A stretch of 61,894 nucleotides of DNA from Desulfovibrionaceae bacterium (GCA_017454105.1 JAFTDR010000289.1:1-61894); one strand, 5' to 3'. Positions 52,863-61,359 are shown, numbered from the stretch's first letter. Notes: a model not told the origin generated them from the sequence alone. Numbers and translations are program-made.

Positions 52863-54061
52863 AGATTGTGCTCCTTAATCACAGTTTCAAGCTGCTGCCG
52901 GGTTAATCCTTGCTTGGATGCAATTTGGTTCAACATCATGTTCATATCGAGCCCAAGAGTGCGCGCGCTTTTGAGCAAGTCCCCGATGCTTGTAAGGACG
53001 GCATCGGAAAGAGTTGGACTTTGCCTCTGCGTCTTTGATTTCGTCTGAGCCTGCTTTTTTGTGGGCTTGCGTGCCTTCAAATTTTTGAGCTCGTTTTGCG
53101 CGTCTTTTAACTGCTTCGCAAAGACTTGCGTGAGCCTGCCGGCCTCTGCCATTCTGAGCGTTTCGTCGCCAAAGACCTTTGCTCTTGTCGATCCCTTGGA
53201 ACCGTTTTTTTCCCGCACAAGCTTGATCTCGTGCATGAGCGTGACAAGAAAACTATTGCTTTTGAGTACATGCAAGACCTTGAGCACATGCTTGCAGCAA
53301 CAGCCCGTCAACCTTGGGTTCCGGATTTTAGGGAAGTCGTGTTCTTCGGGCTCAATGGCATAGTCGCCTATGCTGGCAAGATATCGGTACCAAAATTGAT
53401 GCCGACCACATGGGCATTCTATGGAAAGCCGACCGTTCACCATATCCTGCGCTGCTTTCAATGGAGGGATCGCGGCATTCTGGGATAAACGGCTCCAACT
53501 ATGCATCTGGATTTGCACGCGGTAGTAGGGCTTGTCATTGCCCGTGACACGAAAATTGAAAATATCACCTTGCCGACCATAGAAGGTCGCGTTCCTGACA
53601 TTTCTAGCGCGTTCTTTATCGGCGGCAGAGGACGTACGGAGTAATTGCGAATAGGGGATGCCTTCGGCCGATTTCGTATCATCATCAAGATCGACACCGA
53701 ACTTGCGCTTGCGCTTTCTGATATGCGCCGCGATCTTTTTGAGATCCTGTGGCGAAAGAGTGAGGGAAGAAGGGGAGATAGACGATCTTCTTGGATTTGA
53801 CGGCGCGTCCCCTTCTTCGAGGTTGACACCCATCGTCGCATAGGCAGCAACAAGGTTTTGTATGTTGATACGCTCTCGTATCAACATTGTCACAGGCTTC
53901 GGGTTTTTTCTATCCTGCTCAATCATCCGGCCGTGCAAAAAGACATCCGGCGTGTCTTTACCGGCCTTGTTTCGTGCCCGTATTGCCTGGCTCTGCTCTT
54001 CACGCGCGAATCTGTCGTATTGCTGATAGAGTGTGCGCAGGCTCTCCTTGGTAATGGCCAT
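52859..54061 (-). CDS. Phage protein with SWIM-type zinc finger
   Basis: 400 aa. Residues about 219-260 contain CPCG and, 38 residues later, CCCKHVLKVLHVL, the C-x-C-xn-C-x-H arrangement of SWIM fingers, which bind DNA or proteins. The C-terminus is basic (KARKPTKKQAQTKSKTQRQS) and ends in a helix resembling a small DNA-binding domain. It sits among structural genes. Possibly packaged with DNA or acting in head completion; the role is unknown. Confidence 0.6.
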   Translation of the reverse strand: MAITKESLRTLYQQYDRFAREEQSQAIRARNKAGKDTPDVFLHGRMIEQDRKNPKPVTMLIRERINIQNLVAAYATMGVNLEEGDAPSNPRRSSISPSSLTLSPQDLKKIAAHIRKRKRKFGVDLDDDTKSAEGIPYSQLLRTSSAADKERARNVRNATFYGRQGDIFNFRVTGNDKPYYRVQIQMHSWSRLSQNAAIPPLKAAQDMVNGRLSIECPCGRHQFWYRYLASIGDYAIEPEEHDFPKIRNPRLTGCCCKHVLKVLHVLKSNSFLVTLMHEIKLVREKNGSKGSTRAKVFGDETLRMAEAGRLTQVFAKQLKDAQNELKNLKARKPTKKQAQTKSKTQRQSPTLSDAVLTSIGDLLKSARTLGLDMNMMLNQIASKQGLTRQQLETVIKEHNL

Positions 54062-54412
54062 TTAGCGTCCCCGTTGCTCAAGTCGGCTGTAGTACCGGAT
54101 TCTCTCGCGGATCCACGTTGTAGAAGGCAGGTAGATGATTGTCCCAGCTCGGAGAAAATCGCGCGTGTCATCGAGGATTGCGGCAACCATGATGACCCAC
54201 TTTAACGTATCGAGGTTGTACAGCTTCCAGGCGATAAGTTCGGGCATCCGAACATCGGCTGGCTGTACCTCATACCATGCCCACGTATCCCCAGTGCGGT
54301 ATTTTCGATCGAGCTGTGCCTGGCGTATCTCGCGGAAAAACTCAGCACGCAAAAGAGGATCTTCAATATTGAGCGGGGAAAGTTTCCCACCGCTTGAATC
54401 AACGGAGTACAT
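54062..54412 (-). CDS. gp53-like baseplate wedge protein
   Basis: 116 aa from the ATG after GGGAGGCTGATCCTG. PELIAWKLYNLDTLKWVIMV, then GTIIYLPSTTWIRERI, matches the 'P..iAy.lYg...l.WvI...N...D' pattern of gp53-type wedge or LysM-like tail proteins. Longer upstream starts overlap the previous gene. Confidence 0.6.
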   Translation of the reverse strand: MYSVDSSGGKLSPLNIEDPLLRAEFFREIRQAQLDRKYRTGDTWAWYEVQPADVRMPELIAWKLYNLDTLKWVIMVAAILDDTRDFLRAGTIIYLPSTTWIRERIRYYSRLEQRGR

Positions 54413-55067
54413 CAGGATCAGCCTCCCAGCGTTTTTCAAACTCAGCTTGTTTTTCCATATCAAGCCGCTTTATGGCCTCGAGTGTGGCAAAAATGTTTGG
54501 TTTTTCCATGCGCTTGTAGTTCCCGGCCATGACCCGCATCCAGCGCTCAGACAAGGGCTCCTCCATCATAGCCCCTGCGACACACATAAGCAGGGCTCTG
54601 TGGCCTGCGGTCAAATGCGACCACTGCAAACGATACCGAATCCTTCCGCGGTCATCGTCATCGAGATCCACGGCAGACATGTCAGTGCCGTATTTCAGCA
54701 CATACCGTTGCATGTCCTCTCGAAGAATGATCGCCCCTCGCGCTTGCATAGAAAAATACCAGTCAAGCGCTACGCTCAAATTTGTTCGTCTGCTTTCACC
54801 GATCTCATCAAAATCGTAGAGAATCGCGGATGTCTTGAGGGAGGCTGTTTTGTCTTCAATCAGGCATACCCAGCCTTTTTCGCTTTTCTCCTCGATTTCC
54901 TGCAGCATATCGGGCAACCATTCCGCAGGCGGCGCCACAATCTCTTGAATTTCGGTGACAATAATATTCCCGTCGATATAGCTTGCGGTCGCTCGAGCGC
55001 TTTTGTTGAGAATGCCGAACGAAAGACTGAAGATATTTTTGCGCTCTTTCTGGAGGGTTATGCTCAT
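54399..55067 (-). CDS. Hypothetical protein following the large terminase
   Basis: 222 aa. The N-terminal half alternates strands and helices (SFGILNKSARATASYIDGNI, then GWVCLIEDKTASLKTSAILY) in a RNase H-like or Rossmann style; the C-terminal half is helical. Overlaps the terminase stop (ATGA). It may act in DNA packaging or head completion. Family not recognised. Confidence 0.5.
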   Translation of the reverse strand: MSITLQKERKNIFSLSFGILNKSARATASYIDGNIIVTEIQEIVAPPAEWLPDMLQEIEEKSEKGWVCLIEDKTASLKTSAILYDFDEIGESRRTNLSVALDWYFSMQARGAIILREDMQRYVLKYGTDMSAVDLDDDDRGRIRYRLQWSHLTAGHRALLMCVAGAMMEEPLSERWMRVMAGNYKRMEKPNIFATLEAIKRLDMEKQAEFEKRWEADPDVLR

Positions 55068-56992
55068 TGCTCTTCACCCTGCATAGCACGCGCCATCTCA
55101 TAAAACTCGTTGATACGCGTATTTCTTTTGATGCCAGTTTCGGCCGGGATGTAGTCAACCAGAAAAGCAAAACAGCACGTGTCGCAAAGATCCGGCGATT
55201 TAATGCCCTTGGCACGCATGCGCTCCTTGGTCTCCATTTTGTATCGCCCCCGCTCATCGATCTCAAAGGGAAGCTTGCTGGCCTGGTCGACAAATTTCCT
55301 GCTACGAGGCCCACGGAATCTCCGGTCGTATATGGCCTCTCGTAGCTTGCAATGCGCGTATGCCCTCAGATTTACGTAGCGAGCTTGTGCGGCTTTTGTA
55401 TAGCATGGCAATCCCCAATGAATCTGCGTGACCGGGATCCCGACACCCTCGAGTTCCAAAATAACAGTACGCCCAGCGCCGTCACCGTCCACGGCAATAG
55501 TGAGATTCGGGTACTCATGGTATTTGGACGCAATATAGCGGGCAAACGCGATCTCGTTCATGTCGAGAAATTCTTCGCAACTCACACTCTCAACCCGCCG
55601 TTCTTTGTCTTGCCCGCCCATGCGAACAATATGGCAAACAGAACTGTCCCGATGCATTCCTTCCGCGACATCCGCTAAAAGCACATAGCCCCAGTCCCCA
55701 TCGCTGAAATTGATCGTGTTGTACTGGCAGTCTTCTGCCCATTGCCTTGCAATGAGGTAACCGACCATATTGTCAGGGAAACGGCCAAGCACCTTGATTT
55801 GATACTCCGGGGAATGATGCCCACCGTATTCTTCAAGTTTTTCTTTGATGAACCTAAGGCCAACCAGCGGGGATTCCTCGCTGTTCATGGTTATGGCTGT
55901 ATATATCCCCGCATCGGATCCGTCTTGTTTGGCAAGCCTTGTCATGGCGTCAGCAAAATGGCCTGCAGGCCTTGTTGGCTGGCTTGTCATGATGTAGCGG
56001 TTGCGCCTGTGCGTCAGAGCCCCACGCAGAACACCATGGATTGCATCATCAACACCGGATGCTTCATCAACCACAATAAGGAGGTTGTTGTTGTGTTGGC
56101 CAGCAAGGTTTTCTGGGGCTGACTTGCTTGCTGTCTTTGGCAGTACGTACCATGAATCTTTATAGCCTCGTGCGTAGTATCTGCGTGTTTCTTTGATAAA
56201 AAAGCCTGCCATCCAAGGATACATTGAATCAACGGCTTCAATCACACCATCCAAGTACTTCCACACAACAGACCGTGCCTGCTCAATATTGGTCGCTGTC
56301 AACAAGGCGTTGCTGTGGGGGAACACCCTCATATTCCAGTCAAGCAACCACGCCAGGCAAAAGCTTTTTCCGGTATTGCGCAAAACCATGTAGTCGTCAG
56401 ACAAAAACCTGTGATTGCCGTCCAGCGTGAAGCCGTAGTAGTCGTCAAAGCCGACATACTCAACCCTGGTTATGGGTTCAATGGCCGGTCGCTCCAAAAA
56501 TATTGAGTAGGGATAGGGCCTATAAGCCACGAAAGAACTTCGTTTGTCTGCGCCCCATGAAAGAAATTCACGCACGGGAATTTCACATACCTGCCGCTCG
56601 CTGTTCAACAAACAAAGAATATGCGATTCATTGTAGACATGAGACTTACCGCCCCAAAAATAAAACCGATACATATTTTCCTGGCCGTGGCACGTCGAAA
56701 GAACAACTCGCGGTTCCCCGTCATCTCCAATAAGGGGAAAGCCGATTTCAATTTTTTCAACGGGAATATCTTCACCAGTCCAAAGATGCATCATTGTGCC
56801 CTTGCCAAAACAACCATGCCCGCTGGCTACAGCCACGCGGGCACCTGGTACCTGGCATGCACGACAAAAATCAATCTGTTGCCATGTCGGCGTATACGGA
56901 CAGTTATCGAGCACGTACTGCTCAAAATTGTCGTAGTAGCGTTCCCTGAACTTGAGGTATCGAGGATCCGCGAGAAGATTACTGACTGCCAC
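55064..56992 (-). CDS. Large terminase subunit with inserted mini-intein
   Basis: 642-aa precursor, 496 aa after splicing. The GTG start at 56992 follows AGGAGAACGAG. Rejoined across the intein, Walker A reads SGHG/TGKS. Walker B is LLIVVDEASG and the coupling motif MTSQPTRPAGH. The nuclease acidic residues appear in TIAVDGDGAGRT and DLCDTC. It packages DNA into the prohead. Overlaps the small-terminase-like gene by 14 bases. Confidence 0.92.
   Translation of the reverse strand: MAVSNLLADPRYLKFRERYYDNFEQYVLDNCPYTPTWQQIDFCRACQVPGARVAVASGHGCFGKGTMMHLWTGEDIPVEKIEIGFPLIGDDGEPRVVLSTCHGQENMYRFYFWGGKSHVYNESHILCLLNSERQVCEIPVREFLSWGADKRSSFVAYRPYPYSIFLERPAIEPITRVEYVGFDDYYGFTLDGNHRFLSDDYMVLRNTGKSFCLAWLLDWNMRVFPHSNALLTATNIEQARSVVWKYLDGVIEAVDSMYPWMAGFFIKETRRYYARGYKDSWYVLPKTASKSAPENLAGQHNNNLLIVVDEASGVDDAIHGVLRGALTHRRNRYIMTSQPTRPAGHFADAMTRLAKQDGSDAGIYTAITMNSEESPLVGLRFIKEKLEEYGGHHSPEYQIKVLGRFPDNMVGYLIARQWAEDCQYNTINFSDGDWGYVLLADVAEGMHRDSSVCHIVRMGGQDKERRVESVSCEEFLDMNEIAFARYIASKYHEYPNLTIAVDGDGAGRTVILELEGVGIPVTQIHWGLPCYTKAAQARYVNLRAYAHCKLREAIYDRRFRGPRSRKFVDQASKLPFEIDERGRYKMETKERMRAKGIKSPDLCDTCCFAFLVDYIPAETGIKRNTRINEFYEMARAMQGEEQ
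56375..56812 (-). mobile_element. Mini-intein in the terminase ATP-binding loop
   Basis: 146 residues, Cys first (CFGKGTMMHLWTGEDIPVEK, block A) and Asn last. Block B is YNESHILCLL with the usual His. Blocks F and G read YYGFTLDGNHRFLSDDYMVL and then RN, with Thr as the +1 residue. The penultimate His is replaced by Arg. There is no room for a homing endonuclease. Insertion between G and T of GHG/TGKS disrupts Walker A, so the enzyme cannot work until splicing. Confidence 0.9.
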
Positions 56993-57701
56993 CTCGTTCT
57001 CCTGGCTTTTGCACATAGGTATCCGGTGCAGCCTTGTGCAACTCATCCATCTTTGCTCTGCGATCATCAAGCCCATCGCGTTGCGCATTGAGCTCTTTCT
57101 GCCGCTCGGCAACTCTGGCTTCCATTTCTTCATCGCTCATGGTGGAGAAAATACCGGCGGTCGCGTCAGGCTGCTCAGGATCCTGCTTCATGATCTGCAA
57201 CTTCACCGACTCGGGCAATTTGATGCCGTAACGTTCAAACATATACGAAGCATCTTTCTCAGTGAACTGGCCTTCAATCAGTTTCTTCCATATCAGCTGT
57301 TCTTTCTTGTGTGTGGCTTTTTCATGGTCATTCTTTGCCAAGATTTTTGTCACATAATCAACAGCCCAGTTATCATCAACATTGGCAGCCTTCATGCAAA
57401 TGTTCTGAATCATCTGTTCAAAGTATGTCAGAGATTCACCTTCCACCATCTTCATCATCGCAATTTCGACTGCTTCAGCAAGTGCTTTTCTTTGCCTTCG
57501 TTTTTCGCCACTTGCTATTCCGCCTTTTCTGCGGATTTCTCTTTGCTCAGCGTTTGATCGCTCATTGAGTGGGATCAAGTTGGATTCATTGCCTGGGCCA
57601 CCACCATTTTTACGTGTTGTGCCGTTTTTTTTTGACTCTTTCTCCGCCTTCTTCGACACTTTGGGCTTTTTCGTTTTCTTTTCTTCAGATTCTGTTGTCA
57701 T
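56979..57701 (-). CDS. Probable small terminase subunit
   Basis: 240 aa; ATG after GGAGTAGGAA. The basic N-terminus carries RSNAEQREIRRKGGIASGEK, a phage 'KGG'-type motif frequent in small terminase-like proteins, followed by helices. Position immediately before the large subunit, with a 14-base overlap, supports the call. DNA recognition is inferred. Confidence 0.65.
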   Translation of the reverse strand: MTTESEEKKTKKPKVSKKAEKESKKNGTTRKNGGGPGNESNLIPLNERSNAEQREIRRKGGIASGEKRRQRKALAEAVEIAMMKMVEGESLTYFEQMIQNICMKAANVDDNWAVDYVTKILAKNDHEKATHKKEQLIWKKLIEGQFTEKDASYMFERYGIKLPESVKLQIMKQDPEQPDATAGIFSTMSDEEMEARVAERQKELNAQRDGLDDRRAKMDELHKAAPDTYVQKPGERGGSQ

Positions 57702-57918
57702 TTCCTACTCCATCTATCTGTCTCATACTTTGGGTGTTGATCGTATTGTAAATTGCGCTCTCCAAATCAATTGGAGCTTCTCCCGTAATATGCGACAGTC
57801 CACACACGCGGCATTTGCGTTTTCGTATCACGCAGCGCTCAACGCTTATCGTTTGCACAACAAATGTTTCCTCATATCCACAATACGGGCACTTATACGA
57901 ACGTTCTGCTTTCACCAT
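57685..57918 (-). CDS. Small zinc-ribbon protein
   Basis: 77 aa; ATG overlaps the previous stop. Two Cys pairs, CPYCGYEETF and CRVCG, form a zinc ribbon. It may regulate late transcription or packaging; no specific family. Confidence 0.6.
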   Translation of the reverse strand: MVKAERSYKCPYCGYEETFVVQTISVERCVIRKRKCRVCGLSHITGEAPIDLESAIYNTINTQSMRQIDGVGNDNRI

Positions 57919-58148
57919 CAAGCGTCCCCATTGGTTACAAAGGCACTCCGTTCACGACACAATTTCTCGTAAATTTCGTTTTTTTCCCGCAACGCAGTCT
58001 CAAGTTGCACTTTGAGATCTTCGTTTTCCTGTTGCAATCTCTCGTTGTCGCACGCCAGGCAGAGATGATTGCTTTTATTGAGTAAAAGTTTTCTCTTGCA
58101 CGATGCACAAAATGATATCAACCGGTTCTGAATTCTGGGAAAAGTCAT
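57918..58148 (-). CDS. Small zinc-finger / coiled-coil protein
   Basis: 76 aa from MTFPRIQNRLISF. FCASCKRKLL and LCLACD supply four Cys, followed by a 35-residue coiled coil (ERLQQENEDLKVQLETALRE). Its small size and position suggest a phage regulator or Rz-like helper, but the sequence does not show which. Confidence 0.5.
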   Translation of the reverse strand: MTFPRIQNRLISFCASCKRKLLLNKSNHLCLACDNERLQQENEDLKVQLETALREKNEIYEKLCRERSAFVTNGDA

Positions 58149-58152
58149 TGTA

Positions 58153-58473
58153 TCACCTGAAGATATAGGTAAGAGCAACTGCCGTGCCTATAAGTGCAAC
58201 GACCAGGGCATAGATGGCGGGAGATACGCGTTCCGGTAGCAAACCGCATCTCCCGTCGTTCCCAATAAGATTTTTCCGAAAAAGGGCACACCTGTTGCCT
58301 ACGCAAAGCGACACAAGGTGTACCCTGTCTCGGTCTTCAGCTCGAATAGCCTGATTAAAAGCGCCGGATTGCATCACACGCATAATGCCGTGGTCTTCCA
58401 TGTGTATAGACATGCGTGCCATAGGGCACCATTTGCGATCACTCGTCACAGGCTCATGCGGTTTGTCGATCAT
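58153..58473 (-). CDS. Small protein with C-terminal membrane anchor
   Basis: 106 aa; ATG after AAAAGGAGCAACGG. Four cysteines (WCPMARM, LCVGNRCALF, DGRCGLL) precede a single C-terminal helix (AIYALVVALIGTAVALTYIF). Located in the lysis region, so a spanin-like or antiholin role is conceivable. Not recognised. Confidence 0.5.
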   Translation of the reverse strand: MIDKPHEPVTSDRKWCPMARMSIHMEDHGIMRVMQSGAFNQAIRAEDRDRVHLVSLCVGNRCALFRKNLIGNDGRCGLLPERVSPAIYALVVALIGTAVALTYIFR

Positions 58474-58501
58474 CCGTTGCTCCTTTTACAAAATAGGACA
58501 A

Positions 58502-58732
58502 TTAGACTCCAAAAAACGCTTTGATGGCAAAGGACACTATGGCTCCGATGACAGAGCCAAAGGCCATAGCCCCTGCTACCCAACCGGCAATATAGGTTCC
58601 CCGTCGCTCGAGAGTCTGGATCCTTTTGCCGTGATCTTTGAGCTGGGAGATGACCACTTCATCCATCCTTTCCCTCAGGTAGAGGACGTCAGCCTCAATG
58701 CGAGCGAGTCTTTCGAGCTCTGTCTGTTCCAT
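58502..58732 (-). CDS. XhlA-like lysis-associated protein
   Basis: 76 aa; ATG overlaps the holin stop (TGATG). An N-terminal coiled coil (RIEADVLYLRERMDEVVISQ) is followed by one membrane helix (YIAGWVAGAMAFGSVIGAIV). This is the XhlA (haemolysin-like) architecture that assists holin and endolysin. Confidence 0.7.
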   Translation of the reverse strand: MEQTELERLARIEADVLYLRERMDEVVISQLKDHGKRIQTLERRGTYIAGWVAGAMAFGSVIGAIVSFAIKAFFGV

Positions 58733-59025
58733 CACTCAATCCCCACAGCAAAGCCAAGGACTTGTTTGAGGACATCCATCGCGTTGTTGAGGTCAACGAC
58801 CTCGGGGAAGAACAGGCCAATAATAGCAATGATTCCCCCGACTGCGATCAAAGTCCATTTGATGAACCCGCCATAGTAGCGGGGAGTCATATGCCCTCTT
58901 TGGAGGGCACGAGCTTCTTCCAGTTCCACCTGGGCACGGATCTCTTCGACCTTTTCAGATCCAGACAGACCAACGAGAGAGCCAAGGATGGATGGGAGGT
59001 TTTTCAACCACGTGAGCCAAGCCAT
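58732..59025 (-). CDS. Holin-like protein
   Basis: 97 aa from the ATG after GGGAGGTTAGCA. A short amphipathic start (WLTWLKNLPSILGSLVGL), a charged helix and a strong membrane segment (LIAVGGIIAIIGLFFPEVV) suit a phage holin. Placed between endolysin and XhlA-like genes. Confidence 0.6.
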   Translation of the reverse strand: MAWLTWLKNLPSILGSLVGLSGSEKVEEIRAQVELEEARALQRGHMTPRYYGGFIKWTLIAVGGIIAIIGLFFPEVVDLNNAMDVLKQVLGFAVGIE

Positions 59026-59027
59026 TG

Positions 59028-59582
59028 CTAACCTCCCGCCTGTTTTTCTTTCAGACCTTCCAAGCACATATCGCCTTCATAGTTCCGGCGGATGCGCAAA
59101 CCAGGCAATTCTACCTTTTCGTTTGTACGCCGGTCACGGGCATACTTGTAGATCTCTTTCATACGCTTGCAGGCACCCTCGAGATCACCTGCGTTGAGTT
59201 TTTTGACGATGCTCGATTTGCACATTGCACCGGAGCCGATGTTATAGGTCATCGAAGCAATGGCGGCCTTGGTTTTGTCAGGGAGATCAGCGAAGTCCCT
59301 GATGCAGCGTGTGAGAGGTCTGACCAGCTCGACCATATGCTCATTCAAAGAACGAGAGCATTCCTCAAACGAGTATTCATGCCCCACGATGACATTGCGC
59401 GTATCGCCCCAACACTTTGTGGGGATGCCGACAGGATCCACGTAGCCTTCAGGTACATAGCCCTCGAAATCAGCCGTGGTGTTGATGGCGTAGTTTGCAG
59501 CCACACCACTACCAAGTAGGGCAGCGAGCGCAGCGCAGGCGACCACTTTCTTGGGCGGCTTCCTGTAAGGGATTTTGGCCAT
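59028..59582 (-). CDS. SAR endolysin (GH24 lysozyme)
   Basis: 184 aa from the ATG after AAGGAGCTATTTTTT. The N-terminus (KKVVACAALAALLGSGVAAN) is a weakly hydrophobic signal-anchor-release helix. The GH24 triad is E40 (FEGYV), D49 (YVDPVG) and T55 (GIPTKCW), with T4 lysozyme spacing. Several Cys could control activation by disulphide exchange. It degrades peptidoglycan at lysis. Confidence 0.88.
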   Translation of the reverse strand: MAKIPYRKPPKKVVACAALAALLGSGVAANYAINTTADFEGYVPEGYVDPVGIPTKCWGDTRNVIVGHEYSFEECSRSLNEHMVELVRPLTRCIRDFADLPDKTKAAIASMTYNIGSGAMCKSSIVKKLNAGDLEGACKRMKEIYKYARDRRTNEKVELPGLRIRRNYEGDMCLEGLKEKQAGG

Positions 59583-59707
59583 AAAAAATAGCTCCTTATT
59601 GAGTTTACAGGGGGGGGGCATCCTATGTCTTTCGAGGGCACACATAAAATGGGGGTGGGGGAGGGAATGGCATAGAGCCGGAGAAAAAAATGTTTGACAA
59701 GGTTTGT

Positions 59708-59736
59708 ATCTTATCTCCGACAAGACAAGTAGTCAA
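59708..59736 (-). promoter_or_regulatory. Sigma70-like promoter upstream of the lysis/packaging operon
   Basis: Minus strand TTGACT (59736-59731), 17 bp, TAAGAT (59713-59708). It would start near 59701, about 120 bases before the endolysin ATG. Confidence 0.55.
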
Positions 59737-59841
59737 ACATCCTCATTTTGCTTTTTGTCTTCATTTTTTAGTTTCTTCTATAATCGAAATATGCTGATCA
59801 TTTTCAATCCGACTCCTTGAAAATGGAGGTCTACAACTTTG

Positions 59842-59878
59842 CAAGTGAGGGGAGCTTGTTGTGCATTCCCCTCACTTG
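59842..59878. repeat. Perfect 12-bp inverted repeat
   Basis: CAAGTGAGGGGA and TCCCCTCACTTG around a 13-nt loop. No T run on either side, so it is not a standard terminator; it could be an operator, processing site or DNA cruciform. The 59583-60023 gap otherwise holds only the promoter at 59708. Confidence 0.6.
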
Positions 59879-60023
59879 TTGAGTCTCTGGTAGAATGTTT
59901 CTATTACACCTTACCGCAAGTGCAGTGTTTTATGCGGTCGTGTTCTTCTTGACGTTTTGCGTTATTGAAGCGGTCAAGTGTGCCTACAAGATACAATGGA
60001 CTGTTTCTTACTCCGTGGAGTCC

Positions 60024-60608
60024 TTAGCGTACAGTCTCTGCATTCAGATAAGACACATCGTAATCGAAAATATGAGCTCGGCGGCTTTTCAATTTGCATC
60101 TGGCATGCTCAATTGTGCAGCCGTATTGCTTGGAAAGATAGCGTGCTGCGGCCATCAAGCTTGGTAAAAGGACTACCTCGCCGTTTGTCATCAATCTTAC
60201 CTGAATGGAGATTTGAGCGTTCCATTGTTGGCAATTCTTTATGGCTTGCTCAATGACATGATCACCGAGTTTGCGGTTTTGCATTTGTTGGCTATGGGTA
60301 CAATACCGCAGATTAGAGTAGTGGTTGTTGTGTGTATTCCTGTCGATATGGTCTATCTCTAGCCCTTCTGTTTTTTTTCCAAGCCAACACTCTGCCACTA
60401 TGGCGTGTACCATGTGTCGTCTGACCTTTCTTTCGCCATTCAATGCTATGCATGTCCAAAAGACATAGTACCCTTTTTTAGAGTGGTGCATATCCAGTTT
60501 GATGGACAATTGATGCTTGCTTTTTACGTTCCTTACAACGCGGCCGTCTTCGCGTACCTCATATAAAAAATTTAATGATGGTATCTTTCTGAACTCAAGA
60601 TTAGGCAT
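60024..60608 (-). CDS. HNH endonuclease (NUMOD-type homing endonuclease)
   Basis: 194 aa. NUMOD4-like start (LNFLYEVREDGRVVRNVKSK), HNH core (EIDHIDRNTHNNHYSNLRYC) and a C-terminal NUMOD1/AP2-like helix-turn (SLMAAARYLSKQYGCTIEHA). Free-standing endonucleases like this promote their own spread and sit in intergenic positions. It is not linked to an intron I can see. Confidence 0.85.
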   Translation of the reverse strand: MPNLEFRKIPSLNFLYEVREDGRVVRNVKSKHQLSIKLDMHHSKKGYYVFWTCIALNGERKVRRHMVHAIVAECWLGKKTEGLEIDHIDRNTHNNHYSNLRYCTHSQQMQNRKLGDHVIEQAIKNCQQWNAQISIQVRLMTNGEVVLLPSLMAAARYLSKQYGCTIEHARCKLKSRRAHIFDYDVSYLNAETVR

Positions 60609-60716
60609 TTTCTGTCTTCCCTTGATCCCCTTATAAGCATTGTTTTATTTCTGATCCATTGTTGGATTCCACTTATAAGAAGCCAAACTAAATGTTTGGG
60701 CAGCTAAGAGTATAGG

Positions 60717-60806
60717 CTATCTTTGGCAACCTGTTATTCTCCGTATCCGTTCAAACGGAAGCCCTTTACCAACTATTCCCTCTTTATTTTTAGGGATAGG
60801 TCCCAT
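60717..60806 (-). CDS. 29-aa basic micro-ORF
   Basis: The ATG follows AAAGGAGTTTTACT, a near-ideal ribosome site. The peptide (MGPIPKNKEGIVGKGLPFER and onward) is basic. The good leader is the only evidence. Confidence 0.35.
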   Translation of the reverse strand: MGPIPKNKEGIVGKGLPFERIRRITGCQR

Positions 60807-60834
60807 AGTAAAACTCCTTTACTTTTACGGTTTT

Positions 60835-61044
60835 TTATGAGAGGACGACCACTCTTTTGCCGCAGTCGTCATGTTGTCCTGGGAGATTAGGGTAAAAGTT
60901 CATAAACGCTATCATTGATTGATACAACGCAGTTTCTACACTCGTCACCCTATATGAAATCGCGTATGCTTCTTCGCACTTGATATGCACTTGAACGTTC
61001 CTATCGTATACACTCAGCTCATCTATCAGCTGGCCTACTGTCAT
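60835..61044 (-). CDS. Small early protein, paralogue of the 61058 gene
   Basis: 69 aa; ATG after AAAGGAGAGGCAAAT. MTVGQLIDELSVYDRNVQVH matches the start of the next gene upstream (MTIGELIRELREYKEDIQVY), so the two are tandem paralogues. This kind of small beta-alpha phage protein is common in early regions. Function unknown. Confidence 0.6.
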   Translation of the reverse strand: MTVGQLIDELSVYDRNVQVHIKCEEAYAISYRVTSVETALYQSMIAFMNFYPNLPGQHDDCGKRVVVLS

Positions 61045-61057
61045 ATTTGCCTCTCCT

Positions 61058-61270
61058 TTACGAGATAACAAGCACAACCCTATTGCGGTTTTTGTCTGAA
61101 TTCGGATACGAATACATAAGCTTTGCTGTGGCTGTGGGTATTTGGCAGGACGTGCCACACCATACATCATTAGCCCTATACGGTGGTTTATCTAGGCTCT
61201 TGCATTGAATGTACACCTGTATGTCTTCTTTGTATTCACGTAATTCTCTTATAAGTTCACCTATAGTCAT
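61058..61270 (-). CDS. Small early protein, paralogue of the 60835 gene
   Basis: 70 aa; ATG after AAAAAGGAGTTCCT. Same N-terminal 25 residues in outline as its neighbour, with a diverged C-terminus (KNRNRVVLVIS). Function unknown. Confidence 0.6.
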   Translation of the reverse strand: MTIGELIRELREYKEDIQVYIQCKSLDKPPYRANDVWCGTSCQIPTATAKLMYSYPNSDKNRNRVVLVIS

Positions 61271-61359
61271 AGGAACTCCTTTTTGAAGAGATTGAACAAT
61301 GTAACATTTTACACAAAAGAAATTGTTACTTGAGCATCCTGCCTTGCGTAAATTTGGTC

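Noticed and set aside
54135..55103. 322-codon open frame on the plus strand
   Set aside because: Antisense to two coupled phage genes; no ribosome site or domain.
59895..60256. Plus-strand frame starting with a hydrophobic segment (MFLLHLTASAVFYAVV)
   Set aside because: Could be a small membrane protein, but it has no ribosome site and more than half overlaps the HNH gene in antisense.
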